64,000 bases of DNA from Rahnella aceris (GCF_011684115.1 NZ_JAADJV010000001.1:930001-994000); one strand, 5' to 3'; shown: positions 21,400 to 30,453, numbered from the stretch's first letter. Made by a program: numbers and translations. Notes: generated by a model not told the origin, from the sequence alone.

Positions 21400-21789
21400 A
21401 TGGCCGATCCAAATCTGAGATTTCTGGTAGTAGACGATTTCTCTACCATGCGTCGTATCGTGCGCAACCTGCTGAAAGAGCTGGGCTTCAACAACGTTGA
21501 AGAAGCAGAAGACGGTGTTGATGCGCTGAACAAACTGCGCGCCGGGGGTTTTGACTTCGTGGTATCCGACTGGAACATGCCCAACATGGACGGTCTGGAT
21601 CTGCTGAAAACCATCCGTGCTGACGCTGCGCTGGGCAAGTTGCCGGTGCTGATGGTAACCGCAGAAGCGAAGAAAGAAAACATCGTCGCCGCCGCACAGG
21701 CCGGGGCCAGTGGTTATGTGGTTAAACCCTTTACCGCCGCCACGCTGGAAGAAAAACTGGGCAAAATCTTCGAAAAACTGGGCATGTAG
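21400..21789 (+). CDS. cheY: Chemotaxis response regulator CheY
   Basis: Single-domain receiver that, when phosphorylated by CheA, binds the flagellar switch protein FliM and promotes clockwise rotation. 129 residues. The acid pocket Asp12/Asp13, phospho-site Asp57 ([12 protein letters not shown]), Thr87 and Lys109 are all at the E. coli positions. GGAG at 21386-21389 lies a little far upstream of the ATG. CheZ follows after 10 bases. Confidence 0.97.
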   Translation: MADPNLRFLVVDDFSTMRRIVRNLLKELGFNNVEEAEDGVDALNKLRAGGFDFVVSDWNMPNMDGLDLLKTIRADAALGKLPVLMVTAEAKKENIVAAAQAGASGYVVKPFTAATLEEKLGKIFEKLGM

Positions 21790-21799
21790 GAGTCCGTAT

Positions 21800-22444
21800 A
21801 TGGCAGAGATACCAATGCCTGCAAATGATGCAGCAACCGCGGGCGAAATTATCGCCCGCATTGGGCAACTGACCCGTATGTTGCGTGACAGCATGCGTGA
21901 ACTTGGTCTGGATCAGGCCATTGCTCAGGCAGCCGAAGCAATTCCGGATGCCCGCGATCGTCTTGATTATGTTGTCACCATGACGGCTCAGGCGGCTGAA
22001 CGCGCCCTGAACTGTGTTGAGGCTGCGCAGCCTCGTCAGAACAAACTTGAATCTGCCGCGAAGAAACTTGATAAGCGCTGGGATGAATGGTTTGAAAATC
22101 CGATTGAATTATCGGATGCCCGCGAGCTGGTCACGGACACCCGCAGCTACCTGAAAGAAATCCCTGAGCACACCAGTTTTACCAATGCTCAGTTGATGGA
22201 AATCATGATGGCACAGGACTTCCAGGATCTGACCGGTCAGGTCATTAAACGCATGATGACCGTGGTGCAGGAAATCGAAAATCAGCTGTTAATGGTGCTG
22301 ATGGAAAATATTCCTGAACAACAGGCTAAAGCGAAGCGTGAAAATGACAGCCTGCTGAACGGCCCGCAACTCGATTCCAACGGTGTCGGTGTTGTGGCCT
22401 CACAAGAACAGGTAGACGATCTGCTGGATTCATTAGGTTTTTGA
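21800..22444 (+). CDS. cheZ: CheY-phosphate phosphatase CheZ
   Basis: Dephosphorylates CheY-P to end tumble signals. Start at 21800 ([13 protein letters not shown]) gives 214 residues, equal to E. coli; an in-frame ATG inside cheY is rejected. The catalytic Asp143 and Gln147 ([14 protein letters not shown]) and the C-terminal CheY-binding peptide [15 protein letters not shown] are present. Last gene of the operon, followed by an intrinsic terminator. Confidence 0.97.
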   Translation: MAEIPMPANDAATAGEIIARIGQLTRMLRDSMRELGLDQAIAQAAEAIPDARDRLDYVVTMTAQAAERALNCVEAAQPRQNKLESAAKKLDKRWDEWFENPIELSDARELVTDTRSYLKEIPEHTSFTNAQLMEIMMAQDFQDLTGQVIKRMMTVVQEIENQLLMVLMENIPEQQAKAKRENDSLLNGPQLDSNGVGVVASQEQVDDLLDSLGF

Positions 22445-22465
22445 TGTGCCAGCACGTCAGCAATA

Positions 22466-22499
22466 AACACCTCTCCGTCTCGCACTGAGGGGTGTTTTT
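22466..22499 (+). terminator. Intrinsic terminator after cheZ
   Basis: AACACCTCTC pairs with GAGGGGTGTT (22466-22475 with 22487-22496; one G-U), 11-base loop, ending in a T-run. Closes the receptor-cheRBYZ operon. Confidence 0.88.
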
Positions 22500-22574
22500 C
22501 TTATCTGAAATTTTTACAAATAAATTCATCTGCTGAATAGCCGCCATTTTCCCTCTCTAATTCACCAATAAGAC

Positions 22575-22725
22575 TTCGCCGCTTTTGTCATGCTATCCCT
22601 GCGTCATTGAATCTGTAGCGTCGTTCGTTCACCCGAATCACTGACTCATATCAGCTCATCGGGATCCTCTCGCTTACTGCCTTGCTACAACTCCAGTGAC
22701 GTTGGGAGTTTGCATGAAATTGTGC
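22575..22725. repeat. Degenerate copy of an enterobacterial intergenic repeat
   Basis: The stretch containing TTCGTTCACCCGAATCACT, CAGCTCATCGGGATCCTCTC and ACTGCCTTGCTACAACTCC aligns with a better-preserved copy at 42180-42285. It lies between cheZ and flhB. The family resembles palindromic repeats common in Yersinia and Serratia genomes; the exact family name is not established here. The rest of 22500-22769 up to flhB holds the class II promoter, which I cannot pinpoint. Confidence 0.5.
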
Positions 22726-22769
22726 CCGTCGTGTTTTACATGCCGGGTAAACCCTGACAGGAACCGCCG

Positions 22770-23924
22770 GTGGCTGAAGAAAGCGATCTCGAAAAAAGTG
22801 AGGCCCCCACCGCACACCGGCTTGAAAAAGCGCGTGAGGAAGGGCAGATACCGCGCTCGCGCGAACTGACCTCAATTCTGATGCTGGGAGGCGGCTTAAC
22901 GCTGCTGTGGATGTCGGGCGAATCTATGGCGCGGCAGCTTGGCGTGATGATTTCGCAAGGTCTTAAGTTTGATCACGGCATGGTCAGCGATGACCGGCAG
23001 GTTTTGCAGCAGATGGCGACGCTGCTGGGCCGCGCAGTCTGGGCATTATTGCCGGTGATCGGCGGCCTGATTTTGATCGCACTCGCCGCGCCGCTGTTAC
23101 TCGGCGGCCTGATGTTCAGCGGTAAATCCTTTGAGTTCAAGTTCAGCCGTATGGATCCGATTGCCGGTTTGAAACGTTTATTTTCCGGTCAGGTGCTGGC
23201 GGAACTGCTGAAAGCCGTTCTGAAAGCCTTGCTGGTCGGCACCGTCGCCGGGTTGTATTTGTGGCATAAATGGCCGGACATGATGCGCCTCATGGCGCAA
23301 CCGACCATTCCGGCGCTGGGTGAAGCACTGAACATGGTGGTGTTCTGCGGGCTGATGGTGGTACTGGGATTAACGCCGATGGTGGGTTTCGACGTGTTCT
23401 GGCAAATCTGGAGCAACCTGAAAAAGCTGCGCATGAGCAAGCAGGATATCCGCGACGAACATAAAAGTCAGGAAGGTGACCCGCACGTTAAAGGGCGTAT
23501 CCGCCAGCAGCAACGTGCAATGGCCAGACGCCGCATGATGGCCGATGTGCCCAAAGCGGACGTTATCGTGACCAACCCGACGCACTACGCCGTTGCGCTG
23601 CAATACAGTGAAAACAAAATGAGTGCACCGAAAGTACTGGCGAAAGGCGCGGGAGACGTGGCGCTGCGTATCAGGGAACTCGGTGTCGAGCACAAAATTC
23701 CGATGCTGGAAGCGCCGCCTCTGGCGCGTGCGCTTTACCGGCACAGTGACATTGGTCAGCAAATTCCGGCGACGCTGTATGCCGCCGTGGCTGAAGTTCT
23801 GGCCTGGGTTTATCAGCTGAAACGCTGGAAGCGCGAAGGCGGGCTGATCCCGAAAAAACCTCAACATTTACCAGTCCCTGAAGGTCTGGATTTTGCAGCA
23901 GGAGAGAGTGATACCCATGGCTAA
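22770..23924 (+). CDS. flhB: Flagellar type III export apparatus protein FlhB
   Basis: Inner-membrane export-gate component that switches substrate specificity from rod/hook to filament. 384 residues: four membrane helices, then a cytoplasmic domain with the self-cleavage site Asn269-Pro270-Thr271-His272 at the E. coli position. GTG start preceded by AGGAA. The 3' end overlaps flhA by 8 bases. The cheZ terminator upstream implies an independent class II promoter. Confidence 0.97.
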   Translation: MAEESDLEKSEAPTAHRLEKAREEGQIPRSRELTSILMLGGGLTLLWMSGESMARQLGVMISQGLKFDHGMVSDDRQVLQQMATLLGRAVWALLPVIGGLILIALAAPLLLGGLMFSGKSFEFKFSRMDPIAGLKRLFSGQVLAELLKAVLKALLVGTVAGLYLWHKWPDMMRLMAQPTIPALGEALNMVVFCGLMVVLGLTPMVGFDVFWQIWSNLKKLRMSKQDIRDEHKSQEGDPHVKGRIRQQQRAMARRRMMADVPKADVIVTNPTHYAVALQYSENKMSAPKVLAKGAGDVALRIRELGVEHKIPMLEAPPLARALYRHSDIGQQIPATLYAAVAEVLAWVYQLKRWKREGGLIPKKPQHLPVPEGLDFAAGESDTHG

Positions 23925-26001
23925 TCTGGCCGCGATACTGCGTTTACCCGCCAACTTTAAGTCCGGACAATGGCAGGTACTGGCAGGCCCAATTCTTATC
24001 CTGATCATCCTGTCGATGATGGTGTTGCCGTTACCACCGTTCATCCTTGACCTGCTGTTCACCTTTAACATTGCGTTATCCATCATGGTGTTGCTGGTGG
24101 CAATGTTTACCCAGCGCACGCTGGATTTCGCGGCATTCCCGACCATTCTGCTGTTTTCCACCTTATTACGTCTGTCGCTGAACGTTGCCTCAACCCGTGT
24201 GATCCTGCTGGAAGGGCATACCGGCGGCGCGGCCGCGGGGCGGGTGATTGAAGCCTTCGGTCACTTCCTGGTCGGCGGCAACTTCGCCATCGGTATCGTG
24301 GTGTTTATCATCCTGGTGCTGATCAACTTCATGGTTATCACCAAAGGTGCCGGGCGTATTGCCGAAGTGGGCGCGCGTTTTGTGCTTGACGGGATGCCCG
24401 GCAAACAGATGGCGATTGACGCGGATCTGAACGCCGGTCTGATTGGCGAAGACGAAGCGAAAAAACGCCGCAGCGACGTGACGCAGGAAGCGGACTTCTA
24501 CGGTTCAATGGACGGTGCAAGTAAATTCGTGCGGGGTGACGCCGTTGCCGGTCTGATGATCATGATTATCAACGTCGTCGGCGGCCTGCTGGTGGGTGTG
24601 TTGCAACACGGTATGGATCTCGGCCATGCGGCTGAAAGTTATACGCTGCTGACCATCGGTGACGGTCTGGTTGCGCAGATCCCGGCGCTGGTTATCTCTA
24701 CTGCAGCCGGTGTTATCGTCACCCGCGTCGGCACCAACGAAGACGTCGGCGAGCAGATGGTCACCCAGTTGTTCCGCAATCCGCGCGTCATGATGCTGAG
24801 TGCCGGTGTTCTGGGTTTACTCGGTATGGTGCCGGGCATGCCGAACTTTGTTTTCCTGATGTTCACCGCCGGGCTGCTGGCGCTGGCGTGGTGGACTCGC
24901 GGTCAGGAGCTGAAAAAACCGGCCACCGCAGCGGCCGCACCGGCCGTGGCAGACAACGGTAAACAAATGGTAGAAGCCAGCTGGCAGGACGTTCAGCTTG
25001 AAGACCCGCTGGGTATGGAAGTGGGCTACCGTCTGATCCCGATGGTGGACTTCGCCCAAAACGGCGAGCTGCTGGGACGTATCCGCAGTATCCGTAAAAA
25101 ATTCGCACAGGAAATGGGCTATCTGCCGCCGGTTATTCATATTCGCGATAACCTCGAACTGCCGCCAGCGGGCTACCGTATCCTGATGAAAGGCGTGGAA
25201 ATCGGCACGGGTGCGGCGCATCCGGGCCGCTGGATGGCGATCAACCCGGGCAGCGCGATTGGTGAATTGCCAGGCGAAGCGACGGTTGATCCGGCATTCG
25301 GACTGGCGGCGGTCTGGATTGAACCTGCAATGCGTGAGCAGGCGCAAATTCAGGGTTATACCGTGGTGGAAGCCAGTACCGTGGTCGCAACGCATCTGAA
25401 TCACCTGATCAGCATGCACGCCAAAGAGCTGTTTGGCCGTCAGGAAACGCAGGAACTGATGGAACGTGTCACCAAAGAAATGCCGAAGCTGACGGAAGAT
25501 TTCATTCCGGGCATCATTTCTCTGACCAATATGCACAAAGTGTTGCAGAACCTGTTATCTGAACGCGTTTCGATCCGCGATATGCGCACCATTGTTGAAA
25601 CACTGGCGGAATATGCCCCGAACCAGCCGGATCCTAACGAACTGACGTCCGTGGTGCGTGTTGCGCTCGGCAGGGCGATTACCCAGCAGTGGTTCCCGGG
25701 CAGCGGTGAAGTGCAGGTTATCGGACTGGATACCTCCCTGGAACGTCTGCTGTTACAGGCGCTGCAAAGCGGCGGTGGTCTGGAACCGGGTCTGGCTGAA
25801 CGTTTGCTGACCCAGTCCGAGGCGGCATTACAACGTCAGGATATGCTCAGTGCGCCACCGGTTCTGCTGGTGAACCACGCACTGCGTCCGCTGTTGTCAC
25901 GCTTCCTGCGCCGTTCACTGCCCAATATCGTCGTGATGTCCAATCTGGAAATGAGCGACAGCCGCCAGATCCGCATGACCGCCACCATCGGCGGTGAATA
26001 A
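23917..26001 (+). CDS. flhA: Flagellar type III export gate protein FlhA
   Basis: Large inner-membrane gate component. Start at 23917 (MANLAAILRLPAN, preceded by GGAGAGAG) gives 694 residues, matching E. coli FlhA (692). Eight membrane helices occupy the first about 330 residues, including the conserved FHIPEP-type loop region GRIAEVGARFVLDGMPGKQM. The C-terminal cytoplasmic domain docks chaperone-substrate complexes. An upstream in-frame ATG inside flhB (23893) is unlikely. Confidence 0.97.
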   Translation: MANLAAILRLPANFKSGQWQVLAGPILILIILSMMVLPLPPFILDLLFTFNIALSIMVLLVAMFTQRTLDFAAFPTILLFSTLLRLSLNVASTRVILLEGHTGGAAAGRVIEAFGHFLVGGNFAIGIVVFIILVLINFMVITKGAGRIAEVGARFVLDGMPGKQMAIDADLNAGLIGEDEAKKRRSDVTQEADFYGSMDGASKFVRGDAVAGLMIMIINVVGGLLVGVLQHGMDLGHAAESYTLLTIGDGLVAQIPALVISTAAGVIVTRVGTNEDVGEQMVTQLFRNPRVMMLSAGVLGLLGMVPGMPNFVFLMFTAGLLALAWWTRGQELKKPATAAAAPAVADNGKQMVEASWQDVQLEDPLGMEVGYRLIPMVDFAQNGELLGRIRSIRKKFAQEMGYLPPVIHIRDNLELPPAGYRILMKGVEIGTGAAHPGRWMAINPGSAIGELPGEATVDPAFGLAAVWIEPAMREQAQIQGYTVVEASTVVATHLNHLISMHAKELFGRQETQELMERVTKEMPKLTEDFIPGIISLTNMHKVLQNLLSERVSIRDMRTIVETLAEYAPNQPDPNELTSVVRVALGRAITQQWFPGSGEVQVIGLDTSLERLLLQALQSGGGLEPGLAERLLTQSEAALQRQDMLSAPPVLLVNHALRPLLSRFLRRSLPNIVVMSNLEMSDSRQIRMTATIGGE

Positions 26002-26002
26002 C

Positions 26003-26419
26003 ATGCGCCGCGCCACACTGTTGTTGCTGACCACACTGAGCCTGCCCGCGCTGGCCGCGTCCGGTACATGGTCCGATACCCAGCGCGGCGTGGTGCTGCA
26101 AAACCGTGGCGTGATGATGTCGTCGGGCGCGTTAGCCCCGCCGGCATCCGCGCCCGTGCGCAGTTCAGGTTCCGCAACCATCACAACCCTAAGCTGGAAA
26201 TATGAAGTGCTCGGCGCAAGACCCGCCGGTTTACAGGTCAGACTCTGCAACACCATGAATCACTGCATCAATCTGGACGCCGAAGGCGGGGTGACAAAAT
26301 CGTTTTACGGCCAGTCCGCCACTTCACCATTAAGACTGGTTTATTTTGTCCCCGGCGCTGGCGCAATGAATACGCCGCTGCGGGTGATCAGTAATGAAGT
26401 GATCGTGAACTATAAGTAA
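26003..26419 (+). CDS. flhE: Flagellar protein FlhE
   Basis: Periplasmic protein linked to flagellar export-gate function in Salmonella. 138 residues with a signal peptide (MRRATLLLLTTLSLPALAA). The family-typical segments RPAGLQVRLCNTMNHCINLDAEGG and the C-terminus VISNEVIVNYK match E. coli FlhE. ATG 26003 directly follows the flhA stop; a GTG at 25994 would overlap flhA. Third gene of flhBAE, and the last before the accessory island. Confidence 0.92.
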   Translation: MRRATLLLLTTLSLPALAASGTWSDTQRGVVLQNRGVMMSSGALAPPASAPVRSSGSATITTLSWKYEVLGARPAGLQVRLCNTMNHCINLDAEGGVTKSFYGQSATSPLRLVYFVPGAGAMNTPLRVISNEVIVNYK

Positions 26420-26570
26420 GCCCTCCACCGGCTCTAGTAATCCCTGAAAACCTTCCGGACGCCGTCTCCCATTCTCAATGTTTGCCCATTTTATCTGTAT
26501 GGATGTTCAGCTATCACCGGAACTCATCTGGCCGAGTCGCTACACCAGGATCACCTGTAACTGAGAACGG

Positions 26571-26790
26571 CTCCCTCCCCTGCGAAGGGGAGGGTTGGGG
26601 TGGGGTATTAAATAAAAATCAATATGTTGAAGTTTGCACTGACCAGGTGTTAGCCCTTAAAACCCCCTCCCAACCTCCCCTGCGAAGGGGAGGGTTGGGG
26701 TATTAAATACAAATCAAAGTGTTGAAGTTTGCACTGACCAGGTGTTAGCCCTTAAAACCCCCTCCCAACCTCCCCCCTCGCAGGGGGAAA
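26571..26790. repeat. Tandem repeat of about 100 bp with GC-rich palindrome
   Basis: Two consecutive copies (26575-26674 and 26675-26770) each contain CCTCCCCTGCGAAGGGGAGG with a GGTTGGGG tail, then TATTAAATA, a TGTTGAAGTTTGCACTGACC segment and CCTTAAAACCCCCTCCCAA. Copy one has an extra TGGGG. A third partial palindrome (CTCCCCCCTCGCAGGGGG) follows at about 26770. Related single palindromes occur near 11591, 33418 and 29775. Confidence 0.85.
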
Positions 26791-27012
26791 TATCACACTT
26801 GCAGGCCATTGCACACCATTGCATCATCGGTATAACCAATTGTTTTTAAAGTGATTTAGTGTTTCTTGCGCTGGCGTGCAATTGCTAGACAGCGCACATC
26901 AAACCGGATATAAAACCGGATATCAACTTACTCGAAAGGATATCCGAATCATGCCGATCACAGACACTAAAGCCCGCACCTTTTTCTTTAAAGATACCTT
27001 CATCTTTTTTCA
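26791..27012. other. Non-coding boundary between repeats and the effector island
   Basis: Contains CATTGCA/TTGCACACC repeats, a direct repeat AACCGGATAT (twice, about 26914-26935) and a short frame starting ATG 26951 after GAAAGGATAT. That frame reads MPITDTKARTFFFKDTF and stops at 27025. The first ten residues resemble the start of P4-type integrases, so a decayed integrase is possible but unproven. Confidence 0.35.
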
Positions 27013-27423
27013 TCAAAAAAAATAATAATGAGCAATTAAGAAAATGAAGATAATTGCGGATATTATAATCAAAGAAACTTCAATCATTCCCCATAATTTA
27101 AACTTACTTGTATTTATAAAATCATGCCAAAAATAAAAATCCTTTTTGATCAGACGATTTTCTTTCCTTAAAAAAAGTGGGAAGTAAACATAGGATATTT
27201 TTTCAACTGGGACACTTATATATACAATATTAAAATTGAAATATTTAAATGACATAACTCCGGGGGGGGGGATGTTATGTTTCTTTTTGTATTCATTACA
27301 TAGTTCTTTATAACGTCTTTCATTGAAAAATGTTACTACCAACTCTAATATTATTACTAATATAAGTAGTAAGAATGTAATCATATCAATGACGTTTTTA
27401 TCACTCACTATAGAATGCCTCAT
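27013..27423 (-). CDS. Two-helix membrane protein, candidate immunity protein
   Basis: About 136 residues, no recognised family. A membrane helix near the N-terminus (MITFLLLILVIILELVVTFF) and another at the C-terminus (VSLIIISAIIFIFLIAHYYFF) flank a hydrophilic, Lys/Tyr-rich middle. It overlaps the 3' end of the PAAR gene, the usual place for the cognate immunity gene, and a membrane immunity protein suits a membrane-acting toxin. ATG 27423 or GTG 27408 (better ribosome site, GAGG) could start it. It contains a run of ten C on the coding strand (27262-27271). Confidence 0.6.
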   Translation of the reverse strand: MRHSIVSDKNVIDMITFLLLILVIILELVVTFFNERRYKELCNEYKKKHNIPPPGVMSFKYFNFNIVYISVPVEKISYVYFPLFLRKENRLIKKDFYFWHDFINTSKFKLWGMIEVSLIIISAIIFIFLIAHYYFF

Positions 27424-28831
27424 ACAGAGCTTGCCCGGCACTACTACCGAGGTCTTGCCCTACCGATCCTAAAACCTCTCCCCCGGCTAACCCTCCTGTC
27501 ACTGCTACAGCAGAACATAACAACGCTCCTGCACCACCAATTTCACTTGTAAGCAAACCCAGCCCCCACACACAGGCCGCCCCTGATAATCGAGCACCTA
27601 TTATCCCACCGAATAATCCGCCAGTTTGAGAACCAGCAAATTTACTGTACTCAACAACTGTCATTTTCTTACACTCTGACTCTCTACCAACTGTACAAGC
27701 ATCATAAATAGTATTAGTCGTGTTTGCAAAATCTAAGGTGATACCAACATATCCCAATTTTTTCATTGCTTTAATCAGCTTCGCTGATTTTTCAATATAC
27801 GTTGCATAACCTTCTATCTCTGTTACGCCAGTTTGCGACCAATGCCGCATTATGCTTCTACTTGATAGACCTAATGCCCGTCTAATGTCAGAATACTCAT
27901 TCATACCCAATTTGTATTTCATGAAATTATTAAGCAACAAATTGAGCTTTTTGAAATAAATCTTCCTTTGGGTATAGAATTGCTCACCAATTAATGCACC
28001 TCTTGTAATATAAGCATTCTTGTAAGTTTCTTGTATTTCTTTTAATACCTTTTCAATTTCTTCAAAATATTTTCCGCCGACTTCTGATGCCATGCCAGTA
28101 ATACCACTTCCAAAACCGGTGAAAGTATCTATTGTATCTTTGTGTTTATGTAAGAAACTGGCTTCATCCATAGTTAAATCACTTAATGCTGTATCAACTT
28201 TTGCTTTTGCTTTCTTCAAAGTTTCGATTTGGTTTGCATCTTGTTTCTCAGGATCAACTAACAAAAGAATAGAAGCGGGTTTGATTGGTCCGCTGCCGTT
28301 GAGTGTATCGTATAATTCTCTTGCACCTGCTACAGGGTTATAAAATAAATAGTCACCAAAATCTTTTACATTCGCAGGTAAATCAACAATACAGAATCCA
28401 GCATCCACCGGTTCGCGTGGTGGTATATCCTCTTTTAGAGGGGAAGCTGGTGCCGATTCTGGTTTAGTTTCAGTAACCATCTGTTTCTTTGCCGCCTGTG
28501 CGTGTTGCTCAGGTTCATTGTCAGTGGTTTTCTGTGACGCCATTTTCGGCGCTTCAGGATAGTAACTGGATGAAAATTCACTTGCGAATAATCTCGCCTT
28601 ACAAGGGCAACTACTAGAACTCTCAAGCGTACCGATGCAGGGCAGACCGTCGCTTGTATAGTTATGAATTCCACCTAATAAGATAAACACACCTTCATTT
28701 TTACCGCATGTAACTTTGTCACCAAGTCGAGCTAAATTTAAACCGTGGTGTATAATACGACTTGTTGCACTTACTACTTTTCCGCCGCATGAGGTTTTAT
28801 CACCCAGCCGTATAAAATATCCAATAGCCAT
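27401..28831 (-). CDS. PAAR-domain type VI secretion effector, probable membrane-acting toxin
   Basis: 476 residues. The first about 80 form a PAAR domain (FIRLGDKTSCGGKVVSA, ARLGDKVTCGK, SDGLPCIGT), which caps the VgrG spike of the type VI secretion machine. A Pro/Glu-rich linker follows (about 90-150). The C-terminal part is helical and ends in a glycine-zipper hydrophobic stretch (GGLFGGIIGARLSGAACVW...GAGALLCSAVAVTGGLAGG), suggesting membrane insertion or pore formation. The toxin family is not recognised. AT-rich, unlike the flagellar neighbours. No VgrG or other T6SS gene is in the window. Confidence 0.82.
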   Translation of the reverse strand: MAIGYFIRLGDKTSCGGKVVSATSRIIHHGLNLARLGDKVTCGKNEGVFILLGGIHNYTSDGLPCIGTLESSSSCPCKARLFASEFSSSYYPEAPKMASQKTTDNEPEQHAQAAKKQMVTETKPESAPASPLKEDIPPREPVDAGFCIVDLPANVKDFGDYLFYNPVAGARELYDTLNGSGPIKPASILLLVDPEKQDANQIETLKKAKAKVDTALSDLTMDEASFLHKHKDTIDTFTGFGSGITGMASEVGGKYFEEIEKVLKEIQETYKNAYITRGALIGEQFYTQRKIYFKKLNLLLNNFMKYKLGMNEYSDIRRALGLSSRSIMRHWSQTGVTEIEGYATYIEKSAKLIKAMKKLGYVGITLDFANTTNTIYDACTVGRESECKKMTVVEYSKFAGSQTGGLFGGIIGARLSGAACVWGLGLLTSEIGGAGALLCSAVAVTGGLAGGEVLGSVGQDLGSSAGQALYEAFYSE

Positions 28832-28842
28832 TTTATTTCCTT

Positions 28843-29520
28843 CTAGTTAAATGAAATTATCCATTTTTGTTTGTCTATTGAATAATGTGATATGCAGTCA
28901 CAGTCATTAACTTTATCTATTTTTGATAGGTTCATTTTCTTTATAGCTTCTAACGCTATATTCATAAGCAATGAATTATCCATTAAATTCTGTTTTTTGA
29001 TGCTTTCGCAATAGTTTTGGTAACATTGCTCCCAATAAAAATTAATTTCATCAAAATACGACTTATTAAATTTAAGCGTTATGGGTGATAATGCAGACAT
29101 TTCCTTTTCAATTGTAAAACTCTGTATAAAACTTCGGGTTTTCAAATTATCGTTTTTAAATAATAGGCATTCTTTATTATCTATACTGAAACCGAATGCT
29201 ATATGGATGTGATATTTTGCTGTGATTGGTGCAACATCGATCATCATTTCTGTAACGCTGACATCATTAAACGAATATACATTCCAAGATTCACCAGAGC
29301 TTTTGTTTAGTACAAAAGCACATATTAGAGCGTCAAGTTTTGAAGTGAATAAAAGCAGCCCGTTTTTATCGGGCGTCAGGCCAGTTGACCAAACCGGTTC
29401 CAGCCAGTGAATGCCATTCTCTCTTACAGATATCTTTGAGACTACGTACATATCAAGAGGGGCAAGATGGAAATGATCACCGGGAGCATAGAAGTAGAGA
29501 CGCTTTGTCGTGTGAGGCAT
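28843..29520 (-). CDS. Unknown protein encoded upstream of the PAAR effector
   Basis: 225 residues, no recognised family and no signal peptide or membrane helix. It begins MPHTTKRLYFYAPGDHFHLAPLDMYVV; aromatic-rich throughout, with a cysteine pair (DCDC) near the C-terminus. It is 11 bases upstream of the PAAR gene on the same strand, so cotranscribed. Position is where T6SS adaptor/chaperone genes (DUF1795, DUF4123) are usually found, but the sequence resembles neither clearly. Low GC, shared with the two downstream genes. Confidence 0.6.
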   Translation of the reverse strand: MPHTTKRLYFYAPGDHFHLAPLDMYVVSKISVRENGIHWLEPVWSTGLTPDKNGLLLFTSKLDALICAFVLNKSSGESWNVYSFNDVSVTEMMIDVAPITAKYHIHIAFGFSIDNKECLLFKNDNLKTRSFIQSFTIEKEMSALSPITLKFNKSYFDEINFYWEQCYQNYCESIKKQNLMDNSLLMNIALEAIKKMNLSKIDKVNDCDCISHYSIDKQKWIISFN

Positions 29521-30000
29521 AATGATTACCGTTTCGTTGAGAAAACGATAATATACACCTGCATTTTATGTGGAAATAATGTCAAATTTCAATGAATTCA
29601 ATGAGTAAAATTTATCCAGTGAATTGTAGTTTTGAATAACGCTTGAACTATTTGTGCTCTTTTCTTCACAACAGAAATTAGTTTGTATAAGATTTATTTG
29701 CTGGATAAAAAACAGGATATAAATTCATAATAGAAAATTAATATCGTTAATATTCAATATGATGTGTAGGCCATCCTCCCACTTCGCAGGGGGAGGAGCC
29801 AGGCAAACCGCGCTGACAACTTATCTGAACCGGGGGCAGGGCAAAGCCCAACAGGCAAGCCATTCTGCTCATCAGACGGGTGGAAAAAATCGGAATAAAT
29901 CAGAAGACTGGCTAATCTGACAGAGGTATCAGCAGAAGTCGGGATGTGAATCGCGGGGAAAATACGAATACGGAGGGGAAACCGTTCCCCTCGTCTGGCG
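29521..30000. other. Non-coding right boundary of the effector island
   Basis: An AT-rich half (29521-29760), probably holding the minus-strand promoter of the effector operon, changes abruptly to average GC at about 29765. There a palindrome remnant CCTCCCACTTCGCAGGGGGAGG (split: CCTCCC...GGGGGAGG) occurs. A hairpin GAGGGGAA/TTCCCCTC (29973-29992) lies just beyond the flgN stop and may end the flgMN transcript. No gene seen. Confidence 0.55.
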
Positions 30001-30453
30001 TTAAACGGAGATCTTCCTGACGGTTTGCCCCGATACGGTTTCCTGCCCGTTCGGTCCGTAGAATTTCTGCGTCTGACTGGCGTTAAGGATCGCCAGCGCC
30101 TCGGTGTTATAGGCGATTTGTTTGCCCAGTAACATGCCGTTGTGACGATTTATCTGACTCAGCCTGGCGGTCATTTGCACAATATCTTGCCACATCGCGG
30201 CGATTTCCGGCTGACTCTGCCCTTGTGGATCTGAGTAGGGTGCGGTTTGTCTGAGGCGTTCGTCATGCTGACGACGCTGTTTATCAAGATAGTCTACCGT
30301 GGCTAACAATGAACTTTTCTGCTCGGTTATATGCTGCAAGGCTGCACCATTTACGCGGCCAGAGCACAGTATCGTTTGTTCGTGATTAATCACCTGATCC
30401 AGCGCTTGCAACGTTTCAACCAAGGTAGTCATGGTCTTGATAAAGTTCTTCAT
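30001..30453 (-). CDS. flgN: Flagellar export chaperone FlgN
   Basis: Cytoplasmic chaperone that delivers the hook-filament junction proteins FlgK and FlgL to the export apparatus. 150 residues (E. coli 138), mostly coiled-coil, with the conserved core ITEQKSSLLATVDYLDKQRR and the family ending KFYGPNGQET...RKISV. ATG follows AAGG on the minus strand. Downstream of flgM in a two-gene unit. Confidence 0.93.
   Translation of the reverse strand: MKNFIKTMTTLVETLQALDQVINHEQTILCSGRVNGAALQHITEQKSSLLATVDYLDKQRRQHDERLRQTAPYSDPQGQSQPEIAAMWQDIVQMTARLSQINRHNGMLLGKQIAYNTEALAILNASQTQKFYGPNGQETVSGQTVRKISV

Noticed and set aside
26482..26706. 74-codon frame across the repeats after flhE
   Set aside because: Entirely made of the GC-rich palindromic repeat; no coding signature.
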